A stretch of DNA of 43,955 nucleotides from a virus: positions 1 to 43,955 of the IMG/VR virus record IMGVR_UViG_3300046001_004360; one strand, given 5' to 3'. The position numbers and the translations under genes were made by a program. Of this stretch, positions 21,287-29,325 are shown one piece after another (within the stretch, counting starts at the first letter, position 1; every line of letters begins with the position of its first letter). The notes beneath the pieces were generated by a model. It ran no database searches and had not been told where the DNA came from. It was given only the letters and a program-made list of their open reading frames with translations.

Positions 21287-23717
21287 AACGCTCGTCGCCC
21301 GCCAGCTTGAGCTGGAAGACGAGAGCCGGGGCCTTGGCTCCGAACGCTACCGCGCCGCTCGCCCGCTCCCTTGGCGCGAGGAGACGGCCTCTACCGAGGA
21401 GGAGAGCGAGATGCCTCCCGGTCGCCAGCTCCTGCGCTTGACGGTCATCCCCGTCGCCGCCGCGCTGGTCGACTACCTCAACCGGATGACGTCGGGCGGC
21501 TCCGGCCGCAAGCCTGAGAGCTTGGCCATCCTCACGGAGGTCGCCCCCGCTGAGGCCGCCTATCTGGCCTGCCGGGTCATCGTGAACAGCGCCGGGATCG
21601 GTCAGTCGCTACAGGCCACGGCCTTCGCCGTCTCGACCGCGCTCTGCCACCACATCGAGATGAACGGCCTCAAGAAAGCGAACAAGGCCGGGTACAAGGG
21701 CCTCGTCAAGGCTCAGGCCAAGTCGGGGTTCTCCTCGAAGAAGCAGGCCGCCGTCCGCGACATCATGGAGAAGGAGGGCACCAAGTTTGAGCCCTCCCAG
21801 TCTCAGCGGCTCCAAGCCGGGCTGCGGATGATCGAGATTGTCTGTGACAGCACCGGCCTGTTCGTGGTCGAGGCCGTCCCCATCGCTCGGGGCAACCAGT
21901 ACATGGTGCGCCCCACGGAGAGCTGCCGGGACTGGCTGGAACGCCAACACGCCCGCTGCGAGGTCCTAGAGCCCATCCACCTCCCCATGGTGGTCAGGCC
22001 GCGCCGCTGGCGCACCCCGTTCTGGGGTGGCTACCTCACGAAGCGTCCGGGGATGCGGCTGGTCAAGCAATGGACCGGCCCCTACCACGACGAGCTTCGG
22101 TGGGTGGAGATGGACCCGGTCTACGCCGCCGTGAACAGCGTCCAGTCCGTGCCGTGGAGGATCAACAAGCCGATCCTCGACGTGATGCGGGCGGTCTGGG
22201 ACGGCGGTGGCAACCTTGGCGGCCTTCCGCGCCGCGAGGACCTCCCCCTGCCCCCACGCCCGGCCACCATCGACGAGGACGACGCAGTCCTCAAGACGTG
22301 GAAGGCCGAGGCCGCCGCCATCTATCAGGTGAACGGCCAGCTCCTCTCCAAGCGCCTGTCGGTGTCTCAGCGTCTATGGGTCGCCGCCAAGTTCGCGGAC
22401 GAGGAGGCCATCTACTTCCCCCACGAGCTGGACTTCCGGGGGCGCATCTATCCGACCCCGACGGGCGGACCCCACCCGCAAGGTGAGGACACCGCCAAGG
22501 CCCTGCTCCACTTCTCGACGGGCGTGCCCCTCGGGGAGAGCGGAGGTGGCTGGCTGGCAATCCATCTGGCCAACCTGTTCGGAGTGGACAAGGTCCCCTT
22601 CGAGGAGCGGGTCGACTGGGTCATGGCCAACAGCGCCGCCATCGTCGACAGCGGTGAGAACCCGCTCGACGGCCAGCGGTTCTGGACCACCGCCGACAGC
22701 CCCTACTGCGCCCTCGCGGCGTGCATGGAGTGGGCTGGGTACTGCCGGGAGGGCGAGGCCTACGTGTCTCGCGTCCCGGTCGCCCTAGACGGCTCCAACT
22801 CGGGCCTTCAACACTTCTCGGCAATGCTCAGGGACCCCGTGGGTGCCCGGGCCGTGAACCTGATCCCCTCTGACCGGCCCCAAGATGTCTACCTTGAGGT
22901 CGCCGCGAAGGGACAGGCCATCGTGGACGCCGACGACAGTGAGGAGGCTGCGGTCTGGAAGGGTGGCAAGATCACCCGCAAGATCGCGAAGCGCCCCTGC
23001 ATGACCTACTGCTACTCGGCCACCCGGTTCGGGATGCAGGGCATGATCCTCGGGACGCTCCGCGAGATCGACACCGAGCTGGCTGCGGCCGGGAAGCCTC
23101 CCCACCTCAACGGGGCGGACAACTACAAGGCCGCGATGCACCTCAGCTACGTCCTCTGGGAGGCCATCTCCGAGATCGTCGCCGCCGCCGCCGCCGCCAT
23201 GACGTGGCTGCGGGAAGCTGCGAAGATCGCCGGGGACTACGGCACCCCTATCTGGTGGACCACCCCGCAGGGGCTCCCGGTCCTCCAAGGGTACCGTCTC
23301 GACACCGCCCAACGGATCAAGGTCCACTTCGGTGGCAAGAGCATCCGCGTGACGGTGGCGAACGACGGGGACGAGATCGACAAGAGGGCGCAGGCCAACG
23401 GCATCGCCCCCAACTTCGTCCACTCCCTCGACGCGGCCCATCTCATGGCCGTGGTCAACGCCTCCCATGCCGAGGGCCTCACGGACCTCGCGGTCATCCA
23501 CGACAGCTTCGGGTGTCACGCGGCCTACGCCGGTCGCCTGTCCGAAATCCTGCGGGAGACCTTCGTCACCCAGTACGAGCCGAACCAGCTTGAGATATTC
23601 CGCGACGCTCTGGTCGCGCAGCTCCCCCCGGAGCTGGCCGCAACGCTGCCCGAGCTTCCAACCCTCGGGACCTTCGACCTCCAAGAGGTACTGCAATCCC
23701 ACTACGTGTTCGCCTGA
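21270..23717 (+). CDS. Single-subunit DNA-directed RNA polymerase, T7 gp1-like (815 aa)
   Basis: Transcribes the middle and late phage genes. Catalytic motifs match T7: PHELDFRGRIYPTP; PVALDGSNSGLQHFSAML with metal-binding Asp507 (T7 D537); KRPCMTYCY with Lys574 and Tyr582 (T7 K631, Y639); IAPNFVHSLDAAHL; and VIHDSFG with Asp745 (T7 D812). The promoter-specificity loop can be aligned (QGYRLDTAQRIKVHFGG): Arg746 of T7 is kept but Asn748 is Lys and Gln758 is not conserved, which fits a changed promoter. It is shorter than T7 RNAP (883 aa), mainly at the N-terminus. ATG 21270 is chosen; GTG 21264 in frame is possible. All motifs are intact. Confidence 0.97.
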   Translation: MTDVTRTLVARQLELEDESRGLGSERYRAARPLPWREETASTEEESEMPPGRQLLRLTVIPVAAALVDYLNRMTSGGSGRKPESLAILTEVAPAEAAYLACRVIVNSAGIGQSLQATAFAVSTALCHHIEMNGLKKANKAGYKGLVKAQAKSGFSSKKQAAVRDIMEKEGTKFEPSQSQRLQAGLRMIEIVCDSTGLFVVEAVPIARGNQYMVRPTESCRDWLERQHARCEVLEPIHLPMVVRPRRWRTPFWGGYLTKRPGMRLVKQWTGPYHDELRWVEMDPVYAAVNSVQSVPWRINKPILDVMRAVWDGGGNLGGLPRREDLPLPPRPATIDEDDAVLKTWKAEAAAIYQVNGQLLSKRLSVSQRLWVAAKFADEEAIYFPHELDFRGRIYPTPTGGPHPQGEDTAKALLHFSTGVPLGESGGGWLAIHLANLFGVDKVPFEERVDWVMANSAAIVDSGENPLDGQRFWTTADSPYCALAACMEWAGYCREGEAYVSRVPVALDGSNSGLQHFSAMLRDPVGARAVNLIPSDRPQDVYLEVAAKGQAIVDADDSEEAAVWKGGKITRKIAKRPCMTYCYSATRFGMQGMILGTLREIDTELAAAGKPPHLNGADNYKAAMHLSYVLWEAISEIVAAAAAAMTWLREAAKIAGDYGTPIWWTTPQGLPVLQGYRLDTAQRIKVHFGGKSIRVTVANDGDEIDKRAQANGIAPNFVHSLDAAHLMAVVNASHAEGLTDLAVIHDSFGCHAAYAGRLSEILRETFVTQYEPNQLEIFRDALVAQLPPELAATLPELPTLGTFDLQEVLQSHYVFA

Positions 23718-23718
23718 T

Positions 23719-23735
23719 ACCCACCATATAACGGA
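23719..23735 (+). promoter_or_regulatory. Putative phage promoter after the polymerase gene
   Basis: Core CACCATA at 23722-23728 in ATACCCACCATATAACGGAGAG, the most complete promoter-RBS unit and closest to T7 CACTATAGGGAGA. GGAGAG also gives the ribosome binding site for 23743. Confidence 0.75.
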
Positions 23736-23742
23736 GAGACCC

Positions 23743-24177
23743 ATGACCAACCCCTTCAAGACCGGCGACAAGCTGATCGTCGTCGACGCCAACCAGAGCG
23801 CCAAGATGCTCACCTTTGGTCAGGAGGTGACCGTCGAACGGGTTGCCTACAACCGAGTGTTCCTCACCGGCTCACAGGCCAATGGCGCGGGCTGGGACAT
23901 CACCCGCTTCCAACCGGCCTCTGCCGTGTCCATGTCTCTAGCCCCGGTCACCACTCGCACCGTCCGCCACGTCACCGCCGTCCAGCCCATGGTCCCGCAG
24001 GTCACCATGACGCTCCGTCAGGATGCCAACGGCGTCACGCTGGTCGCGGAAGGTGGGGGCGACCGTCAGTCGATCCTGTCCATCGTGAACGGACGACTGA
24101 CCCGACACATCCTGTCTGACGCTCAGGCCGCCCGCCTCGGCTTCGTGACCATTCATGGCCGCATCGAGCAGGACTGA
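23743..24177 (+). CDS. Unknown protein, two possible beta domains (144 aa)
   Basis: ATG seven bases after GGAGAG. The N-terminal half (FKTGDKLIVVDANQSAKMLTF, then VTVERVAYNRVFLTG) has the look of a small beta-barrel; the C-terminal half (VTMTLRQDANGVTLVAEGGG, then QSILSIVNGRLTRH) is again beta-rich. No enzyme motif. First gene after the polymerase, under its own promoter. Confidence 0.65.
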   Translation: MTNPFKTGDKLIVVDANQSAKMLTFGQEVTVERVAYNRVFLTGSQANGAGWDITRFQPASAVSMSLAPVTTRTVRHVTAVQPMVPQVTMTLRQDANGVTLVAEGGGDRQSILSIVNGRLTRHILSDAQAARLGFVTIHGRIEQD

Positions 24178-24178
24178 T

Positions 24179-24195
24179 CCCCACCATACGCCACT
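24179..24195 (+). promoter_or_regulatory. Putative phage promoter
   Basis: Core CACCATA at 24182-24188, context ATCCCCACCATACGCC, starting right after the previous stop codon. Followed by GGGACCACCCTTGG (24205-24218), a word also found near 20831 and 34201. Confidence 0.62.
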
Positions 24196-24240
24196 GAGTT
24201 TCTAGGGACCACCCTTGGACCTCACACGCTGAAAGAACCC

Positions 24241-24552
24241 ATGACCCCACTCCACACAGTCAACAGCCGCGCCAATGCGGTGGCTGAGCGGGCTCGACAT
24301 TCCTCAGCGGTCGCTGAGCTTCGAGAGCCCGCCTTCCGCCTCTGCATCCGCATGGCAGACCTCCCGCCTCACCTCCAGTTCAATGCCCTCATGCTCGCCG
24401 CCGTGGTGAGTGCTGAGGCCCTTGGGCTGGACCCCCACGAGGAGATCGCCCGCGCCGCCCGCAAGGTCCGGCAAGCGGAAGGCCCCTTCACCATCGAGCT
24501 GCAAGCCCTCCGCGACTACGTGCGCGGCGAGCTGACCCACACCCATTCCTGA
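24241..24552 (+). CDS. Small helical protein (103 aa), unknown
   Basis: ATG after GAAAGAACCC. All-helical composition, with RANAVAERARHSSAVAELRE and AALGLDP-type turns (SAEALGLDPHEEIARAARKV). No recognised motif. Confidence 0.6.
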   Translation: MTPLHTVNSRANAVAERARHSSAVAELREPAFRLCIRMADLPPHLQFNALMLAAVVSAEALGLDPHEEIARAARKVRQAEGPFTIELQALRDYVRGELTHTHS

Positions 24553-24569
24553 ACAGAGAACAGACACCC

Positions 24570-24965
24570 ATGAAGATCATCGTCCCCACCGTCCGCCGCG
24601 CAGCCGTCGGCACCCGCTACAACTTCGGCACCGACATCGTCTACGACTGCCCGAACCGCGACAACGTCTACACCAGCATGGTCGAGACCCCGGTCTTCGA
24701 GCGCCGCCTCACGGCCCTGACGGTGTTCGACCGGGACCTCCGGGTCGCTGACCGCTTGGTCGGCGTCTGCCAACTGGCCCTGCTGGCCACCGGCATCTGC
24801 GTCATGATCCCGATGGCGGCCCTGTTCTTCACCCTCGAAGCAGCGACCAAGGTCGTCGACTACCTCGGGGACCGCGTTGGCGACCTGATGCGGTCCAGCG
24901 GCATCCCCCGCTACGCCACCTTCACGGGCACCTTCGCCGCCCTGTTCCGCAAGGTGTTCGCATGA
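24570..24965 (+). CDS. Membrane protein (131 aa), unknown
   Basis: ATG after GAACAGAGAACAGACACCC. The N-terminal half is polar; residues about 68-95 form a strong membrane segment (QLALLATGICVMIPMAALFF). The remainder is amphipathic and basic. It sits among DNA metabolism genes and may act at the inner membrane, for example in superinfection exclusion or anchoring; no direct evidence. Stop overlaps the next ATG (ATGA). Confidence 0.6.
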   Translation: MKIIVPTVRRAAVGTRYNFGTDIVYDCPNRDNVYTSMVETPVFERRLTALTVFDRDLRVADRLVGVCQLALLATGICVMIPMAALFFTLEAATKVVDYLGDRVGDLMRSSGIPRYATFTGTFAALFRKVFA

Positions 24966-25126
24966 CCCGCGCCATCCACGGGCTGCTCAGCCGCGCCGCC
25001 GATGCGGCCCTGTCCAACGACGGGGTCGTCCCCGCCGACATCGCGATGAAGCTGGCCGCCGAGGGCTACGACCTCGACAGCCTCGACCTCGACATCGAAC
25101 GCATCCTGTCCGCTCGCGGCCAGTAA
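24962..25126 (+). CDS. Small acidic protein (54 aa), unknown
   Basis: ATG overlaps the preceding stop. Product MTRAIHGLLSRAADAALSND... then VPADIAMKLAAEGYDLDSL and DLDIERILSARGQ; helical and acidic. No motif recognised. Confidence 0.55.
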   Translation: MTRAIHGLLSRAADAALSNDGVVPADIAMKLAAEGYDLDSLDLDIERILSARGQ

Positions 25127-25142
25127 TCCCTACCCACCCAAC

Positions 25143-25159
25143 CCCCACCATATAACGGA
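25143..25159 (+). promoter_or_regulatory. Putative phage promoter before the ssDNA-binding protein gene
   Basis: Core CACCATA at 25146-25152 in CCCCCACCATATAACGGATACCCATG, almost identical to the element at 23722. Position matches T7 phi2.5. Confidence 0.72.
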
Positions 25160-25164
25160 TACCC

Positions 25165-25830
25165 ATGGCTCAGAACCAAACCAAGATGAAGATGATCTCC
25201 CCGCGCGGCATCGCCCAGTGGCCCAAGCTCAACGAGCCGGACTACAAGTGGGACACGGCGGGCAAGTACACCGTCAAGCTCTCGCTCGACGCCGCCGACC
25301 CTGCCGTCATCGAGATGGTCTCCCAGTTCGAGAAGCTGCGTGACGACTTCCTCGCGGAGACCGTCGCAGCCCTCAAGGCCGACAAGAAAGCCGCGCTGGC
25401 GATGGAGCTGAAAGCGGGCGAGGTCATCAAGATCGAGCGCGACAACGAGACGGCCGAGCCGACCGGCAGGGTGATCCTGACCGCCTCGATGAAGGCGTCT
25501 GGCACCCGCAAGGACGGCTCGGCTTGGACCCAGAAGCCCGACCTGTTCGCGGCCAACGGCACCAAGCTGGTCAACCCGCCGACCATCTCGGGCGGCTCGG
25601 AGATGAAGGTCTCCTTCGAGGCCGATCCCTTCGTCAACATGACGAGCAAGCAGGTCGCCGTGTCGATCCGCCTCAAGGCCGTACAAATCCTCAAGCTCAG
25701 CTCGGGCGGCGTCCGCACGTTCTCGGAGCATGGCTTCGGTGCCGAGGAGGGTGACGACATCGACGACGCCCTGCCGTTCGCGCCGGACGCATCTGGCGAC
25801 ACCGTCAGCGGCGGCCATGACGACCTGTAA
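25165..25830 (+). CDS. Single-stranded DNA-binding protein, gp2.5-like (221 aa)
   Basis: Coats ssDNA and coordinates polymerase and primase-helicase at the fork. N-terminal SPRGIAQWPKLNEPDYKW is typical of T7-group SSBs; a beta-rich OB-fold body follows (KYTVKLSLDAADP, GRVILTASMKASGTRKDGS, MKVSFEADPFVN), then an acidic C-terminal tail (EEGDDIDDALPF and a final DDL) that in gp2.5 binds partner proteins. T7 gp2.5 is 232 aa. The 3' end overlaps the resolvase gene by 14 bases. Confidence 0.88.
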   Translation: MAQNQTKMKMISPRGIAQWPKLNEPDYKWDTAGKYTVKLSLDAADPAVIEMVSQFEKLRDDFLAETVAALKADKKAALAMELKAGEVIKIERDNETAEPTGRVILTASMKASGTRKDGSAWTQKPDLFAANGTKLVNPPTISGGSEMKVSFEADPFVNMTSKQVAVSIRLKAVQILKLSSGGVRTFSEHGFGAEEGDDIDDALPFAPDASGDTVSGGHDDL

Positions 25831-26236
25831 GGTCACCCACTCGTTCTTCCTGCCCTGCAAGCCCATGCCCACCCCGCGTCCACGTGCGACGACGCGGGGT
25901 GGCAAGTTTGCATCCGTGTACCACCCCGCCGACTACACCAAGTTCAAGGCGAACCTCACGGAAACGGTCAGGGCTCAGAATGACAGGCCCCCTGCCCCGC
26001 TCACCGGCCCGCTCACCGTCTCGGTGGTCGTGCTGGTCGAGAAGGCCCGCACCTCCAAGCTCGCCCACCCGACGCCCGACGTGGACAACTACGCCAAGGG
26101 CGTCCTCGACGCGATCACCGCCGCTGAGATTTACTGGGTCGACGACAAGCAGATCGTCGAGCTGAACATCATCAAGCGGTGGACCGACGACGGAGCCGCC
26201 CCCGGCTACCACGTCTCCCTGACCCAACGCATCTGA
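25817..26236 (+). CDS. RusA-family Holliday junction resolvase (139 aa)
   Basis: ATG chosen because the longer frame lies over the SSB gene in another frame. N-terminal KPMPTPRPRAT is the RusA-type substrate-binding segment; the catalytic part is PDVDNYAKGVLDAI ... YWVDDKQIVEL, with the D-x-D-N, K and D-D residues that bind the metal ion. RusA cuts four-way junctions. T7 uses the unrelated endonuclease I (gene 3) at this place, so this is a functional replacement needed to resolve branched replicating DNA before packaging. Confidence 0.9.
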   Translation: MTTCKVTHSFFLPCKPMPTPRPRATTRGGKFASVYHPADYTKFKANLTETVRAQNDRPPAPLTGPLTVSVVVLVEKARTSKLAHPTPDVDNYAKGVLDAITAAEIYWVDDKQIVELNIIKRWTDDGAAPGYHVSLTQRI

Positions 26237-26237
26237 A

Positions 26238-26254
26238 ACCCACCATACGCCGCC
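26238..26254 (+). promoter_or_regulatory. Putative phage promoter before the lysozyme gene
   Basis: Core CACCATA at 26241-26247, context AACCCACCATACGCCGCC. A near-perfect GCCGCCC-TTCC-GGGCAGC hairpin follows directly. Confidence 0.62.
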
Positions 26255-26292
26255 CTTCCGGGCAGCTAGGAACCCCATTGAGGATCACACCC

Positions 26293-26760
26293 ATGAAGCC
26301 ATCCGACATCAAGTATCTGGTCGTCCATTGCTCCGCGACCCGCGCCTCTGCCGACATCGGCGCTGCTGAGATCACCCAGTGGCACCGCAAGCAGGGCTGG
26401 CGGACCATCGGCTACCACTTCGTCATCCGTCGGAACGGAGAGGTCGAGCTGGGTCGCCCCCAGTCTGAGCCCGGCGCTCACGTCTCCGGCTTCAACGGTG
26501 TCTCCCTCGGCATCTGCATGGTCGGCGGCGTCGGCCTCGACGGCACGACTGGCGAGGACAACTTCACGTCCGCCCAGCGCCTCGCCCTCCACGCCCTCGT
26601 CTCCCGCCTCGCCAAGGACCACCCCGCCGCCACCGTCCTCGGCCACCGAGACCTCAGCCCCGACAAGAACAAGGACGGGCGCGTCACCAAGAACGAGTGG
26701 CTCAAGGTCTGCCCGAGCTTCGACGTCCCCGCGTGGTGGGCCGCCCACCGCACCGCCTAA
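26293..26760 (+). CDS. N-acetylmuramoyl-L-alanine amidase, T7 lysozyme (gp3.5)-like endolysin (155 aa)
   Basis: ATG after TTGAGGATCACACCC. Zinc ligands of the amidase_2 fold are seen: VVHCSATRA (first His), GHRDLSPDKN (second His) and the Cys in LKVCPSFDVP, as in T7 lysozyme (151 aa: H17, H122, C130). The YHFVIRRNGEVELGR segment carries the conserved Tyr. It hydrolyses the amide bond between peptide and glycan in peptidoglycan. In T7 it also binds and inhibits the phage RNA polymerase, so a regulatory role is likely but not shown here. No signal peptide, so a holin is needed for export. Confidence 0.93.
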   Translation: MKPSDIKYLVVHCSATRASADIGAAEITQWHRKQGWRTIGYHFVIRRNGEVELGRPQSEPGAHVSGFNGVSLGICMVGGVGLDGTTGEDNFTSAQRLALHALVSRLAKDHPAATVLGHRDLSPDKNKDGRVTKNEWLKVCPSFDVPAWWAAHRTA

Positions 26761-26761
26761 T

Positions 26762-26778
26762 CCCCACCATATCCCAGA
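26762..26778 (+). promoter_or_regulatory. Putative phage promoter before the HTH gene
   Basis: Core CACCATA at 26765-26771, context TCCCCACCATATCCCAGAGAG, with the fused GAGAG. Confidence 0.66.
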
Positions 26779-26788
26779 GAGAACAGCC

Positions 26789-27040
26789 ATGACCCAGACA
26801 ACCCGCCCGTCCCGACCGAGACAGGTCCTCCACCACCTGACCGCCCACGGGCGCATCACGGATGCGACCGCCCGGCACCAGTTCGGAGCCTTCCGGCTGG
26901 CCGACGCCGTCTACCGTCTCCGCACGGACCTCAAGGCCCTCATGCCCAAGGGCAAGGGCATCCTGACGGTCATGCGTGAGGACCTGAACGAGACCCCGTT
27001 CGCGGAGTACCGCTTGGTCCCGGCCAGCCAGCTTGGCTGA
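26789..27040 (+). CDS. Helix-turn-helix protein (83 aa)
   Basis: ATG follows GAGAGAACAGCC. RQVLHHLTAHGRITDATARHQ then FGAFRLADAVYRLRTDL is the pattern of the short phage HTH_39-type domain (helix, glycine turn, recognition helix with L-A-x-x-x-x-x-L). The C-terminal part is short (FAEYRLVP). Probably a DNA-binding regulator or replication helper. Overlaps the primase-helicase start by eight bases. Confidence 0.7.
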   Translation: MTQTTRPSRPRQVLHHLTAHGRITDATARHQFGAFRLADAVYRLRTDLKALMPKGKGILTVMREDLNETPFAEYRLVPASQLG

Positions 27041-28694
27041 GTACGACGACGACGAGAGCCGCTGCGTTGCCAAGGAGCCGTGCCCCAAGTGCGGCTCCCG
27101 CAACAACCTCGCCCGCTACGACGACGGCCACGCCTTCTGCTTCGGCTGCAAGCACCGTGAGCCCGCGACGGGCGAGGCGGGCACCCATTCACACCATAAA
27201 CCGAGGACCGGCATGGACAACATGATCCACGGGGAGATCGAAGCGATCCCCAATCGCGGTCTCTCGAAGGACACCTGCGAACGCTACGGCTACCGCGTCG
27301 GCACCTTCAAGGGCGGCAAGGCCCACATCGCCCCCTACTACGACCCCTCGGGTGCCCTCGTGGGACAGAAGGTCCGCTTCTCCGAGAACGGGGAAAAGGC
27401 CTTCATCTCCATCGGGGACCTCAAGACGGCTGGCCTGTTCGGCCACCGTCTTCTGGAAGCCCGAGGCGGCCGGATGGTGGTCATCACCGAGGGCGAGATC
27501 GACGCCCTGTCCTGCTCGCAGGCACTCGGGAATAGCTGGCCGGTCCTCTCGCTCCCCAAAGGTGCGATGAACGCAGCCCGCGCCATCGGCCCGTTCGTCA
27601 AGGAGCTGGAGAAGTACGACGCCGTCGTCCTCTGCTTCGATGCCGACGAGCCGGGCCGCGAAGCCGTGGCCTCCTGCGCCACCCTGTTCTCCCCCGGCAA
27701 GCTGCGGGTCGCCCAGCTCCCTGACGACGTCAAGGACGCCAACGACCTCGTCCGCACCAACCGCTCCAAGGCACTCTCGGACGCCCTGTTCGGTGCCTCT
27801 CCGTACCGCCTCGACGGCATCCGCTCCGTCGGTGACCTCCGCGAGGAGGCCCGCAAGCGGGTGGTCATGGGCCGCCCGTGGCCGTACCCCTCGCTGACCG
27901 CAGCTACCTATGGCATCCGCCGCAAGGAGATCTACGGTCTCGGCGCTGGCGTCGGCTGCGGCAAGACGGAGACCTTCAAGGAGTTCATCGTCGAGACCAT
28001 CGCCCCCGAGGGGGTGCTGGACGATGGCCTGCCGGTCGGCCTGCTGTTCCTTGAGGAGCCACCCGCACACACCCTCAAGGTGCTGGCGGGCAAGCTCGTC
28101 GGCAAGCTGTTCCACATCCCCGGCGTCGAGTACGAGCAGAAGGAGCTGGATGACGCCCTCGACCTGTTGGTCGACAAGGTGTTCGTCTACGACCACTTCG
28201 GGGCCAAGGGGTACGAGGACGTCAAGTCCCGCATCACCTACATGGTCTCGGTCCTCGGCATCCGCGACATCTACCTCGACCACCTGACCGCTCTGGTCGC
28301 TGGCGTGGACGATGAGCGCCGGTCGCTGGACTTCATCATGGCCGACCTCGCGGGGATGGCCGAGCGTCTCGACTTCACGCTCTACTACATCTCCCACCTC
28401 AGCACCCCCGACGGCAAGCCGCACGAGGAAGGTGGCCGCGTCTACGAGCGTCACTTCACCGGCTCTCGCGCCATCGCCCGATGGTCCCACTTCATGTTCG
28501 CTCTTGAGCGGGACAAGCAGGACCCCGACGGCGTCACAACCTTCCGCGTCCTCAAGGACCGCTACACGGGGCGGGCCACTGGCCTGACCTTCGGCCTTGC
28601 CTATGGCCGCGACACGGGGCGGCTCACCGAGTGCGACCTCCCCTCCTCCGACACCCCCTCATTCAAGGATGAACGCGCCCATGACGACATTTAA
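27033..28694 (+). CDS. Primase-helicase, gp4-like (553 aa), TTG start
   Basis: TTG start puts the zinc-finger cysteines at 17, 20, 36 and 39, exactly as in T7 gp4, which strongly supports it. After the zinc domain comes a TOPRIM primase core (VITEGEIDALS; LCFDADEPGREA), then the RecA-like helicase with Walker A GVGCGKT (Lys311), Walker B region IYLDHLTALVAG, and a late arginine finger region (GSRAIARWSHFMFALERDKQ). It unwinds DNA 5'-3' and makes primers at the phage fork. An internal ATG at codon 61 (27213) with GAGGA upstream and a promoter core at 27192 probably gives a short helicase-only form, as T7 gp4B (Met64). Confidence 0.95.
   Translation: MAEYDDDESRCVAKEPCPKCGSRNNLARYDDGHAFCFGCKHREPATGEAGTHSHHKPRTGMDNMIHGEIEAIPNRGLSKDTCERYGYRVGTFKGGKAHIAPYYDPSGALVGQKVRFSENGEKAFISIGDLKTAGLFGHRLLEARGGRMVVITEGEIDALSCSQALGNSWPVLSLPKGAMNAARAIGPFVKELEKYDAVVLCFDADEPGREAVASCATLFSPGKLRVAQLPDDVKDANDLVRTNRSKALSDALFGASPYRLDGIRSVGDLREEARKRVVMGRPWPYPSLTAATYGIRRKEIYGLGAGVGCGKTETFKEFIVETIAPEGVLDDGLPVGLLFLEEPPAHTLKVLAGKLVGKLFHIPGVEYEQKELDDALDLLVDKVFVYDHFGAKGYEDVKSRITYMVSVLGIRDIYLDHLTALVAGVDDERRSLDFIMADLAGMAERLDFTLYYISHLSTPDGKPHEEGGRVYERHFTGSRAIARWSHFMFALERDKQDPDGVTTFRVLKDRYTGRATGLTFGLAYGRDTGRLTECDLPSSDTPSFKDERAHDDI
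27189..27205 (+). promoter_or_regulatory. Putative phage promoter inside the primase-helicase gene, before the short-form start
   Basis: Core CACCATA at 27192-27198 in ATTCACACCATAAACCGAGGACC, with GAGGA as ribosome binding site and ATG at 27213 in frame. It falls in the linker right after the zinc-finger coding part. Confidence 0.62.
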
Positions 28695-29298
28695 GAACGG
28701 CGGCATGGCCGTCTGTGTGGAGCCCGGTCCCTTCGGCCTCGTCCGCAACGCGACGTATCGGATCGAGAGCTTCTACACCAACCTCGACGGAGGCTGGCTG
28801 GACCTCGGGTCCGACCTCGGAGCTTTCGACATCTGCCGCTTCCGCCCCGAGACTGTCACCGAGGCCATGGCCCGCATGGCCATCACCAACGACCCGCTCC
28901 GTGGCTCCCCGGCCGCGCCCCGGCCGACCGGCCTTCCCGACGACAACCCCAAGACCCGCTTCGGCGTGGCCAAGCCCTCGGTCACCCTGATCCCCGGCCC
29001 GGCCCTGATCCACTGTGCCCTCGCCTTCCGCGACGGCGCGACCAAGTACGGCCCGGCCAACTGGCGGGTCGATCCGGTCACGGCCTCGACCTACACCGAC
29101 GCGGCCTTCCGGCACCTGCTGGACTACTGGGACGGCGAGGACCGCGCTTCCGACAGCGGCGTCCTCCACCTCGCCCACGCCATGGCCTGCCTCGCCATCC
29201 TGATCGACGCCCAAGAGCAGGGCACCCTCAAGGACGACCGCCCCACCAAGGGCACGACCCCGCGAGTGATCGAGGAGAACACCCGACCCATCCTCTAA
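28681..29298 (+). CDS. dATP/dGTP diphosphohydrolase-like (DUF5664, MazG-type) protein (205 aa)
   Basis: ATG overlapping the helicase 3' end; in-frame ATG 28669 is an alternative. Residues about 1-60 are a small N-terminal domain (GPFGLVRNATYRIESFY). The C-terminal half has the DUF5664 signature: KTRFGVAKPSVTLIPG, then FRDGATKYGPANWR, then FRHLLDYWDGEDRASDSGVLHLAHAMACLAIL. This family includes phage nucleotide pyrophosphohydrolases that remove dATP or dGTP; the E-D and H-x-x-H-A residues would bind metal. It probably adjusts nucleotide pools during replication. No PurZ-type adenylosuccinate synthase is present, so this alone is not evidence for 2-aminoadenine DNA. Confidence 0.75.
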   Translation: MTTFKNGGMAVCVEPGPFGLVRNATYRIESFYTNLDGGWLDLGSDLGAFDICRFRPETVTEAMARMAITNDPLRGSPAAPRPTGLPDDNPKTRFGVAKPSVTLIPGPALIHCALAFRDGATKYGPANWRVDPVTASTYTDAAFRHLLDYWDGEDRASDSGVLHLAHAMACLAILIDAQEQGTLKDDRPTKGTTPRVIEENTRPIL

Positions 29299-29299
29299 T

Positions 29300-29316
29300 C
29301 CCCACCATAACCCGGA
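29300..29316 (+). promoter_or_regulatory. Putative phage promoter before the DNA polymerase gene
   Basis: Core CACCATA at 29303-29309, context ATCCCCACCATAACCCGGAAGG; the trailing GGAAGG acts as ribosome binding site. Confidence 0.68.
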
Positions 29317-29325
29317 AGGTTCCCC

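Noticed and set aside
28681-29298. Evidence for 2-aminoadenine (Z) genome
   Set aside because: No PurZ-like adenylosuccinate synthase or DatZ is present; the DUF5664 protein alone is common in phages with normal DNA.
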